A stretch of DNA of 64,000 nucleotides from Streptomyces lydicus. GTDB lineage: Bacteria > Actinomycetota > Actinomycetes > Streptomycetales > Streptomycetaceae. Location of the stretch: positions 4,960,001 to 5,024,000 of the forward strand of contig NZ_CP017157.1 of the NCBI RefSeq assembly GCF_001729485.1, written 5' to 3'. Position numbers and translations under genes: made by a program. Shown here one piece after another: positions 56,100-64,000 of this stretch (the stretch's first letter is position 1; the number at the start of each line of letters is the position of its first letter). The notes under the pieces were generated by a model, which saw only the letters and a program-made list of their open reading frames with translations, searched no databases and was not told where the DNA came from.

Positions 56100-56579
56100 A
56101 TGTCCGATGACGCGATGGGCGACGAGGTCTATCAGCCGCCCAGCTCCGATCCCCAGGACAACCCCAACGACCTGGACATGGAGGACGCCCTCGACGAGCC
56201 CGGTCTCGACGAGACGCTCGATACCGGCTACTCGCCTCCGGAGCGGCCGTTCGTGGTGAACCACGACGGGACCACGGCACGGGAGCTGCACGACCGCGAG
56301 CGGCTCGACCACCGCCTGTCGGTGGAACTGCCCGACGTCAGTCCGCCCGACGGCGACGGCATCGGCGACCTGCCGGGCGGGGTGGGTGAACCGGTGGATC
56401 TCCAGTGCGGCGACGAGCGGGCCGGCCGGCTGGTGGGCTCCGACGAGGGGTTCTGGCGCGGCGGCAGCAACGACGTCTCCGCCCGGGACGTGGGCATCGA
56501 CGGCGGTGCCGCGTCGGCGGAAGAGGCGGCGGTGCACATCGTCCACGACAATGCGGGGGAAGGGGAGTTGGAAAGCTGA
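56100..56579 (+). CDS. DUF5709-family acidic protein
   Basis: 159 residues from ATG 56100; an in-frame GTG at 56094 is possible. The protein is very acidic and carries the DUF5709 pattern: GDEVYQPPSSDPQDNPNDLD, DTGYSPPERPF, LDHRLSVELPDVSPPDGDGI, AGRLVGSDEGFW and the end DVGIDGGAASAEEAAVHIV. It is a conserved actinobacterial family without known function. It shares orientation with the DUF2795 gene (119-bp gap). Confidence 0.85.
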   Translation: MSDDAMGDEVYQPPSSDPQDNPNDLDMEDALDEPGLDETLDTGYSPPERPFVVNHDGTTARELHDRERLDHRLSVELPDVSPPDGDGIGDLPGGVGEPVDLQCGDERAGRLVGSDEGFWRGGSNDVSARDVGIDGGAASAEEAAVHIVHDNAGEGELES

Positions 56580-56624
56580 TCCGGCCGCCGGACCGGGTGC
56601 GGGACGCGGCCGGCGGAATTCCCG

Positions 56625-57170
56625 TCAGCGGGCGAAGACTTCCTCGTCACCGGCGCGCAGGACATTCGCCTGCATATTGCGCTCCATCATGCGCAGCGCG
56701 GCCGCGGCGAGATCCTGGTGAATGGGCGCGCAGGCGTCCTCGACGACGGTGACGGAGAAGTGCCGGATATGGGCGTCGAGCGCGGAATAGAGCACGCACT
56801 GCTCGGTGACCTGGCCGCAGAGCACGACGGTCTCGATACCGCGCTGGCGCAGCAGGTATTCCAGCGGCGTTTGATAGAAGATCGAGTGCCGCGCCTTCAC
56901 CACGAACAGGGATTTCTCGTCCGGCCGGACCGGCTCCACCAGGTCGGCGTGCGGGCCGCCGAGCACCGCGTCGAGGAGTTCGTCGTGGTGCGAACGCCAC
57001 AGCCCGAAGTTGTCGTTGACGTAGATGACCTCGATGCCCCTTCCCCTGGCCCGGTCCAGGAGTGCGGTGATCTGCGGCAGCGCCGTGCGGACCGACGGCA
57101 GGAGCAGTTCCGCGTCCTCGTGTTCGTAGGAGTTGAGCATGTCGATGACGATCAGGGCGGTCTTCGGCAT
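56625..57170 (-). CDS. Isochorismatase-like cysteine hydrolase
   Basis: 181 residues from ATG 57170. The fold's catalytic triad is visible: aspartate in ALIVIDMLNSY, lysine in VVKARHSIFYQTPLE, and nucleophile cysteine in LCGQVTEQCVLYSALDA. Members cleave amide or enol-ether bonds (nicotinamide, isochorismate, biuret and others); the substrate here cannot be named. It lies 15 bp downstream of the LigD ligase fragment on the same strand, so it may be transcribed with it. Confidence 0.9.
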   Translation of the reverse strand: MPKTALIVIDMLNSYEHEDAELLLPSVRTALPQITALLDRARGRGIEVIYVNDNFGLWRSHHDELLDAVLGGPHADLVEPVRPDEKSLFVVKARHSIFYQTPLEYLLRQRGIETVVLCGQVTEQCVLYSALDAHIRHFSVTVVEDACAPIHQDLAAAALRMMERNMQANVLRAGDEEVFAR

Positions 57171-57185
57171 CGGGTGAGCCTCCGT

Positions 57186-57761
57186 TCAGCCGGGCGCCGG
57201 CCGCTCCCGGACGACCTCCTGGGGTCGCTTGTCGTCGCGCAGGCCCAGGAAGCGCGGGTGGCGCAGCATGCCGTCGCGCGTCCACTCGGTGAAGCCGACC
57301 TGGGCGACGAGTTCGGGGCGCACCCAGTGGGCCCGGGGTTCGCGGACCGGGTCGTCGAAGGGCGGGCGGTCGCGCCGGCGTGCGTCGAGCAGCCGGTGCA
57401 GGCGGCGCAGGGTGTGCCGGTCGAAGCCGGTGCCGACCTTGCCGGCGTAGCGCAGCCTGCCGTCCTCGTAGTGGCCGAGGAGCAGGGCGCCGAAGCCGAC
57501 CCGGCTGCCGGACGGCTCGGTGAAGCCGCCGATGACGAACTCCTGCCCCTGGGAGCACTTGAGTTTGAGCCAGTCCGAGGAGCGGCGCGGTACGTAGCGG
57601 CCGTCGGCGCGCTTGGCGATCAGGCCCTCCCAGCCGCGGGCGCACGCCTCGTCCAGTTCGTGCCGGCCGGCGTGGTTGCGGTCCTCCCCCGCCGGCGCCT
57701 CCGCCAGCAGCTCCCGTCGGTCGGGCGGCAGCGTGTCGAGGAGCGAGCCGGTCTCACCCAT
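57186..57761 (-). pseudogene. Truncated ATP-dependent DNA ligase (LigD ligase domain, motif I missing)
   Basis: 191 residues from ATG 57761. It covers only the C-terminal part of a LigD-type ligase: motif IV/V region CARGWEGLIAKRADGRYVPR and SSDWLKLKC, and then the OB-fold domain (QEFVIGGFTEPSGSRVGFGA, GKVGTGFDRHTLRRLHRLL). The N-terminal ligase segment with the adenylated lysine (KxDG) and motifs III-IIIa is absent. The protein cannot adenylate itself as a ligase should. It overlaps the phosphoesterase gene by 8 nt in another frame, which looks like an internal deletion in a once larger ligase. It may still be translated. Confidence 0.8.
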
Positions 57762-58380
57762 CGGCTGCTCCCCCGGCCTCGTCGGCGGTCACCCGCTTGA
57801 GGGTGCGGCCGCTGCGCACGGACCGGGCGCGCCGGGCGTCGGGGGTGCCGCCCCGCCCGGCCCGGTCGTCGTTCTCCTTCACCAGCAGCCAGGACTCCCG
57901 TTTTCCGGGGCCCTCGCCGGAGCGGAACCGGGTGAGCGCGTAGCCGCCGTGCAGCTTGCTGCCGTCGAGCCAGAAGGAGGCGTGGCCCGCCTCCAGGGCC
58001 TCGCTGAACGAGCCGGCGCGGCCCTTCTTGTGGCTGGTCAGCGGGTGGTAGCTGCCCTCGTCCCAGACGATCACGGTGCCCGCGCCGTACTCCCCCTCCG
58101 GGATGACGCCCTCGAATTCCCGGTACTCCAGCGGATGGTCCTCGGTGGGCATCGCCAGCCGCTTGTCGTGCGGGTCGGTGGACGGGCCCTTGGGCACCGA
58201 CCAGGACTTCAGCACCCCGTCGACCTCCAGCCGGAAGTCGAAGTGCAGGGTGCTGGCGTCATGGATCTGCACGACGAAGCACGGCTCGTCCCCGGAGGGC
58301 GTCTGCGCGCCCTCCGGCTCGCGGGTCCGGTCGAAGTGCCGTTTGTCCCGGTAGGTCGTCAGTCCGTTCCTGCCGCTCAC
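57754..58380 (-). CDS. LigD 3'-phosphoesterase-domain protein
   Basis: 208 residues from GTG 58380 (an ATG at 58413 is an alternative). It is a bacterial NHEJ phosphoesterase domain: RHFDRTREPEGAQTP, FVVQIHDASTLHFDFRLEVD, LKSWSVPKGPSTDPHDKRLA, EYREFEGVIPEGEYGAGTVI and FWLDGSKLHGGYALTRF. These hold the histidine and aspartate metal ligands. The domain trims 3' ends during end joining. The linker SGRTLKRV, usually leading to the ligase domain, is followed after a few residues by a stop, and a truncated ligase frame begins there. No ku gene is in view. Confidence 0.88.
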   Translation of the reverse strand: MSGRNGLTTYRDKRHFDRTREPEGAQTPSGDEPCFVVQIHDASTLHFDFRLEVDGVLKSWSVPKGPSTDPHDKRLAMPTEDHPLEYREFEGVIPEGEYGAGTVIVWDEGSYHPLTSHKKGRAGSFSEALEAGHASFWLDGSKLHGGYALTRFRSGEGPGKRESWLLVKENDDRAGRGGTPDARRARSVRSGRTLKRVTADEAGGAADG

Positions 58381-58575
58381 GTCTGTCGCCTGCCTCCTCG
58401 ACGAGGGCCGCACCTCTCACTGTGGCGCGCGACGGCCCGCCCCGCATGTGGGAAGCGGGCGGCGCCACGGCCTCTCGACTGCCCGGTTGGGTGAGTAACA
58501 GGCCCACCAACGGGCACGCGCAGCCCGCAGAGGCGAGCTTGGAGACAGCACACCTGGATCGACGCGGGAGGAACC

Positions 58576-61500
58576 ATGGGCATGCGGAGGATGCTGCGCA
58601 GCTGGCCCGTGTACCGGCAGCTCACCGGCGGTGACCCGCTGGGCCGCGGGCGCGCCGCGATGTCCGGGCCCACCGAGGCGCTGCGGCCGCGCACCGGCAC
58701 CGCGGACCGGGTGGTGGCGTCGGTCTGCCCGTACTGCGCGGTCGGCTGCGGGCAGCAGGTGTACGTCAAGGACGACAAGGTGGTGCAGATCGAGGGCGAC
58801 CCCGACTCGCCGATCAGCCGGGGGCGGCTGTGCCCCAAGGGGTCGGCGACGCTGCAGCTGACGACCGGGGAGTCGCGGCGCCACCAGGTGCTCTACCGGC
58901 GGCCCTACGGGACGCAGTGGGAGCCGCTGGACCTCGACACCGCCATGGACATGATCGCCGAGCGGGTGATCGAGCTGCGCCGCGACACCTGGCAGTGGGA
59001 GGAGGACGGCCGGCGGGTCGCCCGGACCCTCGGCATCGCCAGCCTGGGCGGCGCGACCCTCGACAACGAGGAGAACTACCTGATCAAGAAGCTGATGACC
59101 GGGCTCGGCGTGGTCCAGGTGGAGAACCAGGCACGGGTCTGCCACAGCTCCACGGTCGCGGGCCTGGGCACCTCGTTCGGCCGGGGCGGCGCGACCACCT
59201 TCATGCAGGACCTCCAGCACGCCGACTGCATCGTCATCGAGGGCTCCAACTTCGCCGAGGCGCACCCGGTGGGCTTCCAGTGGGTGATGGAGGCCAAGGC
59301 CAGGGGCGCGCGGATCATCCACGTCGACCCGCGTTTCAGCCGCACCAGCGCGCTGGCCGATCTGCACGTGCCGATCCGGGCCGGCACCGACATCGCCTTC
59401 CTGGGCGGGATCATCAACCACGTCCTCACCGAGGAGAAGGACTTCCGCGAGTACGTCCTCGCCTACACCAACGCCGCCTCCCTCGTCAGCGAGGACTTCC
59501 GCGACACCGAGGACCTCGGGGGTGTCTTCTCCGGGCTGGACGAAGAGGGCCACCGCTACGACCCGGCGAGCTGGCAGTACGAGGGCACCGACGTGCAGGC
59601 CCCGGCCGGCGACGTCGAGCAGCTGCACGACCGGAAGCTGCATGACACCCAGGACGCGCACGCGGCACCGGGGTCCGCCGAGGCACACGGCTCGGGCGGC
59701 GCGCAGGCACACCCCCGGGCCCCGCGCGACCCGTCCCTGCAACACCCCCGCTGCGTCTACCAGATCCTCAAGCGGCACTTCGCCCGTTACACCCCCAAGG
59801 CGGTCGAGCGGATCTGCGGGGTGCCGCCCGAGACCTTCCGGCAGGTGTGCGACGCGCTGACCGAGAACTCCGGGCGCGACCGCACCAGCGCGTTCGCCTA
59901 CGCGGTGGGCTGGACCCAGCACTCGGTCGGCACGCAGTACATCCGGGCCGCGAGCATCCTCCAGCTGCTGCTCGGCAACATCGGCCGTCCCGGGGGCGGC
60001 ATCCAGGCGCTGCGCGGCCACGCCTCCATCCAGGGCTCCAGTGACATCCCCACGCTCTTCAACCTGCTGCCGGGCTACCTCCCGATGCCGCAGGCGCACG
60101 CTCACGAGGACCTGGAGTCGTTCGTCGCGGCGAGCCGTACCGAAAAGGGCTTCTGGGGCGACATGCGGGCGTACTTCGTCAGCCTGCTCAAGGCGTACTA
60201 CGGCGATGCCGCGACCCCGGAGAACGACTTCTGCTTCGACCACCTGCCGCGGCTGACGGGGTCGCACAGCACCTACGACACCGTCATGGCACAGCTGGAC
60301 GGCGCCTGCCGGGGCTACTTCCTCATGGGCGAGAACCCCGCCGTCGGGTCCGCCAACACCCGTCTCCAGCGCCTGGGCATGGCGAAGCTGGACTGGCTGG
60401 TGGTACGCGACTTCTCGCTCATCGAGTCGGCGACGTGGTGGCAGGACGGCCCCGAGATCGAGACCGGTGAGCTGCGTACCGAGGACATCGGGACGGAGGT
60501 CTTCTTCCTGCCCGCCGCCTCGCACACCGAGAAGTCCGGCTCCTTCACCAACACCAACCGCTGGCTCCAGTGGCACCACGCCGCCGTCGAGCCGCGGGGC
60601 GACGCCCGCAGCGACCTGTGGTTCACGTACCACCTGGGCCGGCTCATCAAGGAGAAGCTGGCCGCCTCCCGCGATCCGATGGACACCATGATCCAGGACC
60701 TGACCTGGGACTATCCGGAGGAGGGGCCGCTGCGGGAACCGGTCGCCGCGGCCGTGCTGGCCGAGATCAACGGGCACGGCCCGGACGGCGCGCTGCTGAG
60801 TGCCTACACCCAGCTCAAGGACGACGGTTCGACCCGCTGCGGCTGCTGGATCTACTGCGGGGTCTTCGCGGACGGCGTCAACCGTGCCGCCCGTCGCACA
60901 CCGCACACCGAGCAGGACTGGGTCGCCGCCGAATGGGCGTGGTCCTGGCCGGCGAACCGCCGCATCCTCTACAACCGCGCCTCCGCCGCCCCCGACGGCA
61001 CACCCTGGAGCCCGCGGAAGGCGTATCTGTGGTGGGACGCCGACGCCGGCCGCTGGACCGGCCACGACGTACCGGACTTCGTTCCCGACCGGGCCCCGGA
61101 CCATGTGCCGCCGCCCGAGGCCACCGGCGCGGACGCGCTGCGCGGCGACGACCCGTTCATCATGCAGGCGGACGGCAAGGGCTGGCTCTACGCGCCGTCC
61201 GGGCTGCTCGACGGGCCGCTGCCCACCCACTACGAGCCGCAGGACTCCCCGTTCCCCAACGCCCTCTACCCCGACCACCAGCGCTCCCCCACCAAGCAGC
61301 GCTACTTCCGCGAGGGCAACCGCTACCACCCCAGCGGCGACGAACCGGGCGCCGAGGTCTACCCGTACGTGCTCACCACCCACCGCCTCACCGAGCACTT
61401 CACGGCGGGCGGGATGAGCCGCTGGTCGTCCCACCTGTCCGAGCTGCAGCCGGAGCTGTTCTGCGAGGTGTCGCCGAAGCTCGCCGCCGAGCGCGGGCTG

Positions 61501-61842
61501 GAGCACAACGGGTGGGCCACCCTCATCACCGCGCGCAACGCCATCGAGGCGCGGGTGGCGGTCACCGACCGGATCAAGACGCTGACCGTGCACGGCCGCG
61601 AGGTGCACCAGATCGGTCTGCCGTTCCACTGGGGCCCCAACGGGGTCGTCACCGGCGACGCGGCCAACGAGCTGGTCGCCATCTCACTGGACCCCAACTC
61701 CCACATCCAGGAGGACAAGGCGCTCACCGCCGACATCCGCCCGGGCCGCCGGCCACGCGGCCCCGCCCTGTCCCGCCTGGTGGCCGACTACCGCCGCCGG
61801 GCGGGCATCACCGAGCACACCGGGAAGGACCCACGGCCATGA
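58576..61842 (+). CDS. Formate dehydrogenase, molybdopterin catalytic subunit
   Basis: 1088 residues from ATG 58576 with GGGAGGAA upstream. The [4Fe-4S] motif is CPYCAVGCGQQVYVKDDKVV ... RLCPKG. The catalytic region reads ENQARVCHSSTVAGLGTSFG; Cys189 occupies the site of selenocysteine in FdnG/FdoG-type enzymes. The molybdopterin domains continue through SGSFTNTNRWLQWH and the C-terminal EHNGWATLITARNAIEARVA. No twin-arginine signal is present. About 35 residues near 350-385 form a low-complexity His/Ala/Gly-rich insertion. The stop overlaps the Fe-S subunit start. Confidence 0.94.
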   Translation: MGMRRMLRSWPVYRQLTGGDPLGRGRAAMSGPTEALRPRTGTADRVVASVCPYCAVGCGQQVYVKDDKVVQIEGDPDSPISRGRLCPKGSATLQLTTGESRRHQVLYRRPYGTQWEPLDLDTAMDMIAERVIELRRDTWQWEEDGRRVARTLGIASLGGATLDNEENYLIKKLMTGLGVVQVENQARVCHSSTVAGLGTSFGRGGATTFMQDLQHADCIVIEGSNFAEAHPVGFQWVMEAKARGARIIHVDPRFSRTSALADLHVPIRAGTDIAFLGGIINHVLTEEKDFREYVLAYTNAASLVSEDFRDTEDLGGVFSGLDEEGHRYDPASWQYEGTDVQAPAGDVEQLHDRKLHDTQDAHAAPGSAEAHGSGGAQAHPRAPRDPSLQHPRCVYQILKRHFARYTPKAVERICGVPPETFRQVCDALTENSGRDRTSAFAYAVGWTQHSVGTQYIRAASILQLLLGNIGRPGGGIQALRGHASIQGSSDIPTLFNLLPGYLPMPQAHAHEDLESFVAASRTEKGFWGDMRAYFVSLLKAYYGDAATPENDFCFDHLPRLTGSHSTYDTVMAQLDGACRGYFLMGENPAVGSANTRLQRLGMAKLDWLVVRDFSLIESATWWQDGPEIETGELRTEDIGTEVFFLPAASHTEKSGSFTNTNRWLQWHHAAVEPRGDARSDLWFTYHLGRLIKEKLAASRDPMDTMIQDLTWDYPEEGPLREPVAAAVLAEINGHGPDGALLSAYTQLKDDGSTRCGCWIYCGVFADGVNRAARRTPHTEQDWVAAEWAWSWPANRRILYNRASAAPDGTPWSPRKAYLWWDADAGRWTGHDVPDFVPDRAPDHVPPPEATGADALRGDDPFIMQADGKGWLYAPSGLLDGPLPTHYEPQDSPFPNALYPDHQRSPTKQRYFREGNRYHPSGDEPGAEVYPYVLTTHRLTEHFTAGGMSRWSSHLSELQPELFCEVSPKLAAERGLEHNGWATLITARNAIEARVAVTDRIKTLTVHGREVHQIGLPFHWGPNGVVTGDAANELVAISLDPNSHIQEDKALTADIRPGRRPRGPALSRLVADYRRRAGITEHTGKDPRP

Positions 61843-62756
61843 CGGACAGCCAGCTCAGCGGCCCGGAACCGGATCCGGCCGGCGACGCCGGTCACGCCGG
61901 CCACCCGCCCCGGGTGGGGTTCTTCACCGACACCTCCGTCTGCATCGGCTGCAAGGCGTGCGAGGTGGCGTGCAAGGAGTGGAACGCCCTCTCGGAGGAC
62001 GGGTTCACGCTCACCGGCATGTCGTACGACAACACCGCCGGCCTCGGGGCGTCGACCTGGCGGCACGTGGCCTTCATCGAGCAGTCGGCGCCACCGGTGC
62101 CCGCCCCCGAGGGCCGCCGGGAACTCCCGCTGGTCCAGGACGCCTCGCAGTCGGCCGGCGGGGAGTTCCGCTGGCTGATGTCCTCCGACGTCTGCAAGCA
62201 CTGCACCCACGCGGCCTGCCTCGACGTCTGCCCGACCGGCTCGCTGTTCCGCACCGAGTTCGGCACCGTCGTCGTGCAGGAGGACATCTGCAACGGCTGC
62301 GGCTACTGCGTACCCGCCTGCCCCTACGGCGTCATCGAGCAACGCCCCTCCGACGGGCGGGCGTTCAAGTGCACGCTGTGCTACGACCGGCTCGGCGCCG
62401 GGCAGGAGCCGGCGTGCGCGAAGGCGTGCCCGACCGAGTCGATCCAGTTCGGCCCGCTGGACGAGCTGCGCGAGCGGGCCGCGCTGCGGGTGGACCAACT
62501 GCACGCCGCGGGCGTGCCCGAGGCGCGGCTCTACGGCCACGACCCCACGGACGGGGTCGGCGGCGACGGGGCGTTCTTCCTGCTGCTGGACGAGCCGGAG
62601 GTGTACGGGCTGCCGCCGGACCCGGTGGTCACGACCCGGGACCTGCCGGCCATGTGGAAGCACGCGGCTGCCGCCGCGCTGTCGCTGGCGGGCGGTGTCG
62701 CGCTGTCCTTCGCGCTGCCCGCGCTCGCCCGGGGAAAGGCACAGGTACGGCGATGA
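61839..62756 (+). CDS. Formate dehydrogenase iron-sulfur subunit
   Basis: 305 residues from ATG 61839, coupled by ATGA overlap to the catalytic subunit. Four cysteine groups for [4Fe-4S] clusters are visible: CIGCKACEVACKEWN, CKHCTHAACLDVCPTG, CNGCGYCVPACPYG and CTLCYDRLGAG...CAKACP. A C-terminal hydrophobic segment (residues about 278-298) could anchor it. It carries electrons from the molybdenum subunit to the membrane protein encoded next, whose start it overlaps. Confidence 0.95.
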   Translation: MTDSQLSGPEPDPAGDAGHAGHPPRVGFFTDTSVCIGCKACEVACKEWNALSEDGFTLTGMSYDNTAGLGASTWRHVAFIEQSAPPVPAPEGRRELPLVQDASQSAGGEFRWLMSSDVCKHCTHAACLDVCPTGSLFRTEFGTVVVQEDICNGCGYCVPACPYGVIEQRPSDGRAFKCTLCYDRLGAGQEPACAKACPTESIQFGPLDELRERAALRVDQLHAAGVPEARLYGHDPTDGVGGDGAFFLLLDEPEVYGLPPDPVVTTRDLPAMWKHAAAAALSLAGGVALSFALPALARGKAQVRR

Positions 62757-63724
62757 CCCGGCCCGGCAGGACGCGCGCGGCGCGCGCACGACGGTCCCGT
62801 AAGGGCGAGGAACTCATGTTCCCCCGCGCGGAGTTCGGCTCCTACTACGGCCGTCCCATCATCAAGGCCCCGTCGTGGGCGGCCAGGGACATCGCCGGGT
62901 ACTTCTTCCTCGGCGGGCTGGCCGGTGCGGGCTCGGTGCTCGCCGCGGGCGCCCAGCTGACCGGCCGGACCGGCCTGGCGACCGGGATGAAGGTCTCGTC
63001 CCTCGCGGCGGTGTCGCTCTCCGCCGCGGCGCTCATCAACGACCTCGGCCGCCCGAGCCGGTTCGCCAACATGCTGCGGGTGCTGAAGCCCACCTCGCCG
63101 ATGAGCGTCGGCTCGTGGCTGCTCAGCGGGTACGGGCCGGCGGCCGGGGCGGCGGCGCTCAGCGCGGTCACCGGACGGCTGCCCCGGGCGGGTGCCGCCG
63201 CCACCGCGACCGCCGCGCTGCTGGGGCCGGCAGTGGCCACGTACACCGCGGTCCTCGCGGCGGACACCGCCGTACCGGCCTGGCACGGCGCGCACCGCGA
63301 ACTGCCCTACCTCTTCGCCGCCTCCGCGACCGCCGCGGCCGCCGGCATGGCACTGGTGCTGGCTCCCCCGCACGAGAACACCCCGGCCCGCTGCGCCGCT
63401 GTGCTGGCGGCCGCCGCCGACGCGGTGGCGACCCGGGCGGCCGAGCGGCGCCTGGGCATGGTGGCGGAGACCTACCGCGAGGGGCGGGCGGGACGGCTGC
63501 TGCGCTGCGCCGAGGTGCTGACCTGCGGGGCCGCGGCGACCGCGGCACTCGTGGGCCGCCGCCACCGCCCGGCGGCCGTCGCCGCCGGTCTGGCGCTGCT
63601 CACCGGCTCGGCCTGTACCCGCTTCGGCGTCTTCGCGGCCGGTATCGCCTCCGCGGAGGACCCCGCGTACACGGTCGTCCCGCAACGCACGACCCAGGGG
63701 GCCACGGCCCCACCATCGGAATAG
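62753..63724 (+). CDS. NrfD-like membrane subunit of formate dehydrogenase
   Basis: 323 residues from ATG 62753, overlapping the Fe-S gene by ATGA. After a basic N-terminus it has FGSYYGRPIIKAPSWAARDI, typical of NrfD/PsrC subunits, then about eight membrane segments with LINDLGRPSRFANMLRVLKP TSPMS-like family loops between segments. NrfD proteins anchor the complex and exchange electrons with quinone without haem. This replaces the cytochrome b subunit of FdnI-type enzymes. Confidence 0.9.
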   Translation: MTRPGRTRAARARRSRKGEELMFPRAEFGSYYGRPIIKAPSWAARDIAGYFFLGGLAGAGSVLAAGAQLTGRTGLATGMKVSSLAAVSLSAAALINDLGRPSRFANMLRVLKPTSPMSVGSWLLSGYGPAAGAAALSAVTGRLPRAGAAATATAALLGPAVATYTAVLAADTAVPAWHGAHRELPYLFAASATAAAAGMALVLAPPHENTPARCAAVLAAAADAVATRAAERRLGMVAETYREGRAGRLLRCAEVLTCGAAATAALVGRRHRPAAVAAGLALLTGSACTRFGVFAAGIASAEDPAYTVVPQRTTQGATAPPSE

Positions 63725-63752
63725 CGACACTTCCCCGACCGCAGGAGTACTC

Positions 63753-64000
63753 GTGAAGCGACGTCGTCCTCGGATCGTGATCGTCGGAGCCGGTTTCGCC
63801 GGCTACAACTGTGCCCGCGCGCTCTCCCGGCAGGCCAAGGGAGCCGCCGAGATCGTGCTGCTCAACCCGCTCGACTACTTCTTGTACGTGCCGCTGCTGC
63901 CGGAGGTCGCGGCCGCCATCCTCGAACCCCGCCGGGTCGCGGTGTCCCTCACCGGCACCCTGCCGGGCGTCCGGCTGGTCCTCGGCCACGCCCACGGCAT
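63753..64000 (+). CDS. NAD(P)/FAD-dependent oxidoreductase, NDH-2-like, cut by window edge
   Basis: Starts at GTG 63753 with GCAGGAG upstream and runs past the right edge; 82 codons are visible. The FAD-binding motif is RIVIVGAGFAGYNCARALSR, followed by LLNPLDYFLYVPLLPEVAAA, which is typical of type II NADH dehydrogenases (LLDRNNYHLFQPLLYQVA pattern). These reduce quinone from NADH without pumping. It lies 28 bp after the NrfD-type gene and may belong to the same operon. Confidence 0.85.
   Translation, partial: MKRRRPRIVIVGAGFAGYNCARALSRQAKGAAEIVLLNPLDYFLYVPLLPEVAAAILEPRRVAVSLTGTLPGVRLVLGHAHG

Noticed and set aside
58417..61629. 1070-codon open frame on the minus strand opposite the formate dehydrogenase
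   Set aside because: The plus-strand protein has all molybdopterin and Fe-S motifs. The antisense frame is Val/Gly/Arg repetitive without any motif.

Overview
The window is chromosomal DNA from a Streptomyces or very close relative. It has very high GC, GTG/TTG starts with strong purine Shine-Dalgarno sites, a chaplin, a MelC1/MelC2 tyrosinase pair, an LPFR small protein, DUF5709, a SpoIIE phosphatase with GAF/PAS sensors, a DasR-type operator and zinc-independent ribosomal protein paralogues. No rRNA, tRNA, CRISPR array, IS element or prophage was recognised. The content (natural product genes, orphan and decayed genes, many single-gene regulator/target pairs) resembles a chromosome arm.

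Layout. (1) 1-9.6 kb: the edge of a non-ribosomal peptide cluster with a dissected assembly line: PCP-C NRPS (cut by the left edge), MbtH, type II thioesterase, free A-PCP protein, a SyrP/KtzO-like non-haem iron oxygenase, MFS exporter, LuxR-type regulator and a free condensation domain. (2) 9.7-20.8 kb: small regulator/target units: TetR with MBL hydrolase, an SCO6745-family protein, a degenerate sigma-like factor with a small partner, tyrosinase melC1-melC2, an XRE/MmyB-like regulator, an orphan glycine-betaine binding lipoprotein with an Lrp/AsnC remnant beside it, TetR with P450 under a long palindrome, and a MarR-like protein. (3) 20.9-31.8 kb: cell surface and stress: two IPT/TIG repeat proteins, a secreted beta-helix protein, a chaplin with a His-rich tail, a large M48 membrane protease, a SigB/F/G-type sigma factor, a pair of related small proteins, cupin and GlxA-type regulator, SRAP. 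(4) 32.8-34.9 kb: a zinc-starvation locus (S14, L28 // COG0523 protein, S18) around one Zur-like box. (5) 35-49.3 kb: PP2C phosphatase, quinone-reductase-like enzyme with divergent HxlR regulator, a three-gene unit (DyP peroxidase, L-glutamate oxidase, ThDP decarboxylase), acyl-CoA dehydrogenase with PadR, DUF779. (6) 49.5-58.4 kb: DasR-linked chitin-type LPMO, LacI // nucleoside hydrolase-MFS, small stress-type proteins, isochorismatase-like hydrolase, and a LigD end-joining locus with a damaged ligase. (7) 58.6-64 kb: a membrane-linked formate dehydrogenase operon (catalytic, Fe-S, NrfD) followed by a type II NADH dehydrogenase cut by the right edge.

How genes work together. The NRPS genes suggest activation of a Glu/Gln-like residue on a free A-PCP protein, hydroxylation while PCP-bound, condensation and export. 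The DyP/LGOX/ThDP unit suggests a closed pathway: glutamate oxidation releases H2O2 that the peroxidase can use, and the 2-oxo acid can be decarboxylated. The FDH operon would feed electrons from formate to the membrane, next to another quinone-reducing enzyme. These functional links are inferences from gene content and order; family assignments rest on motifs visible in the translations.
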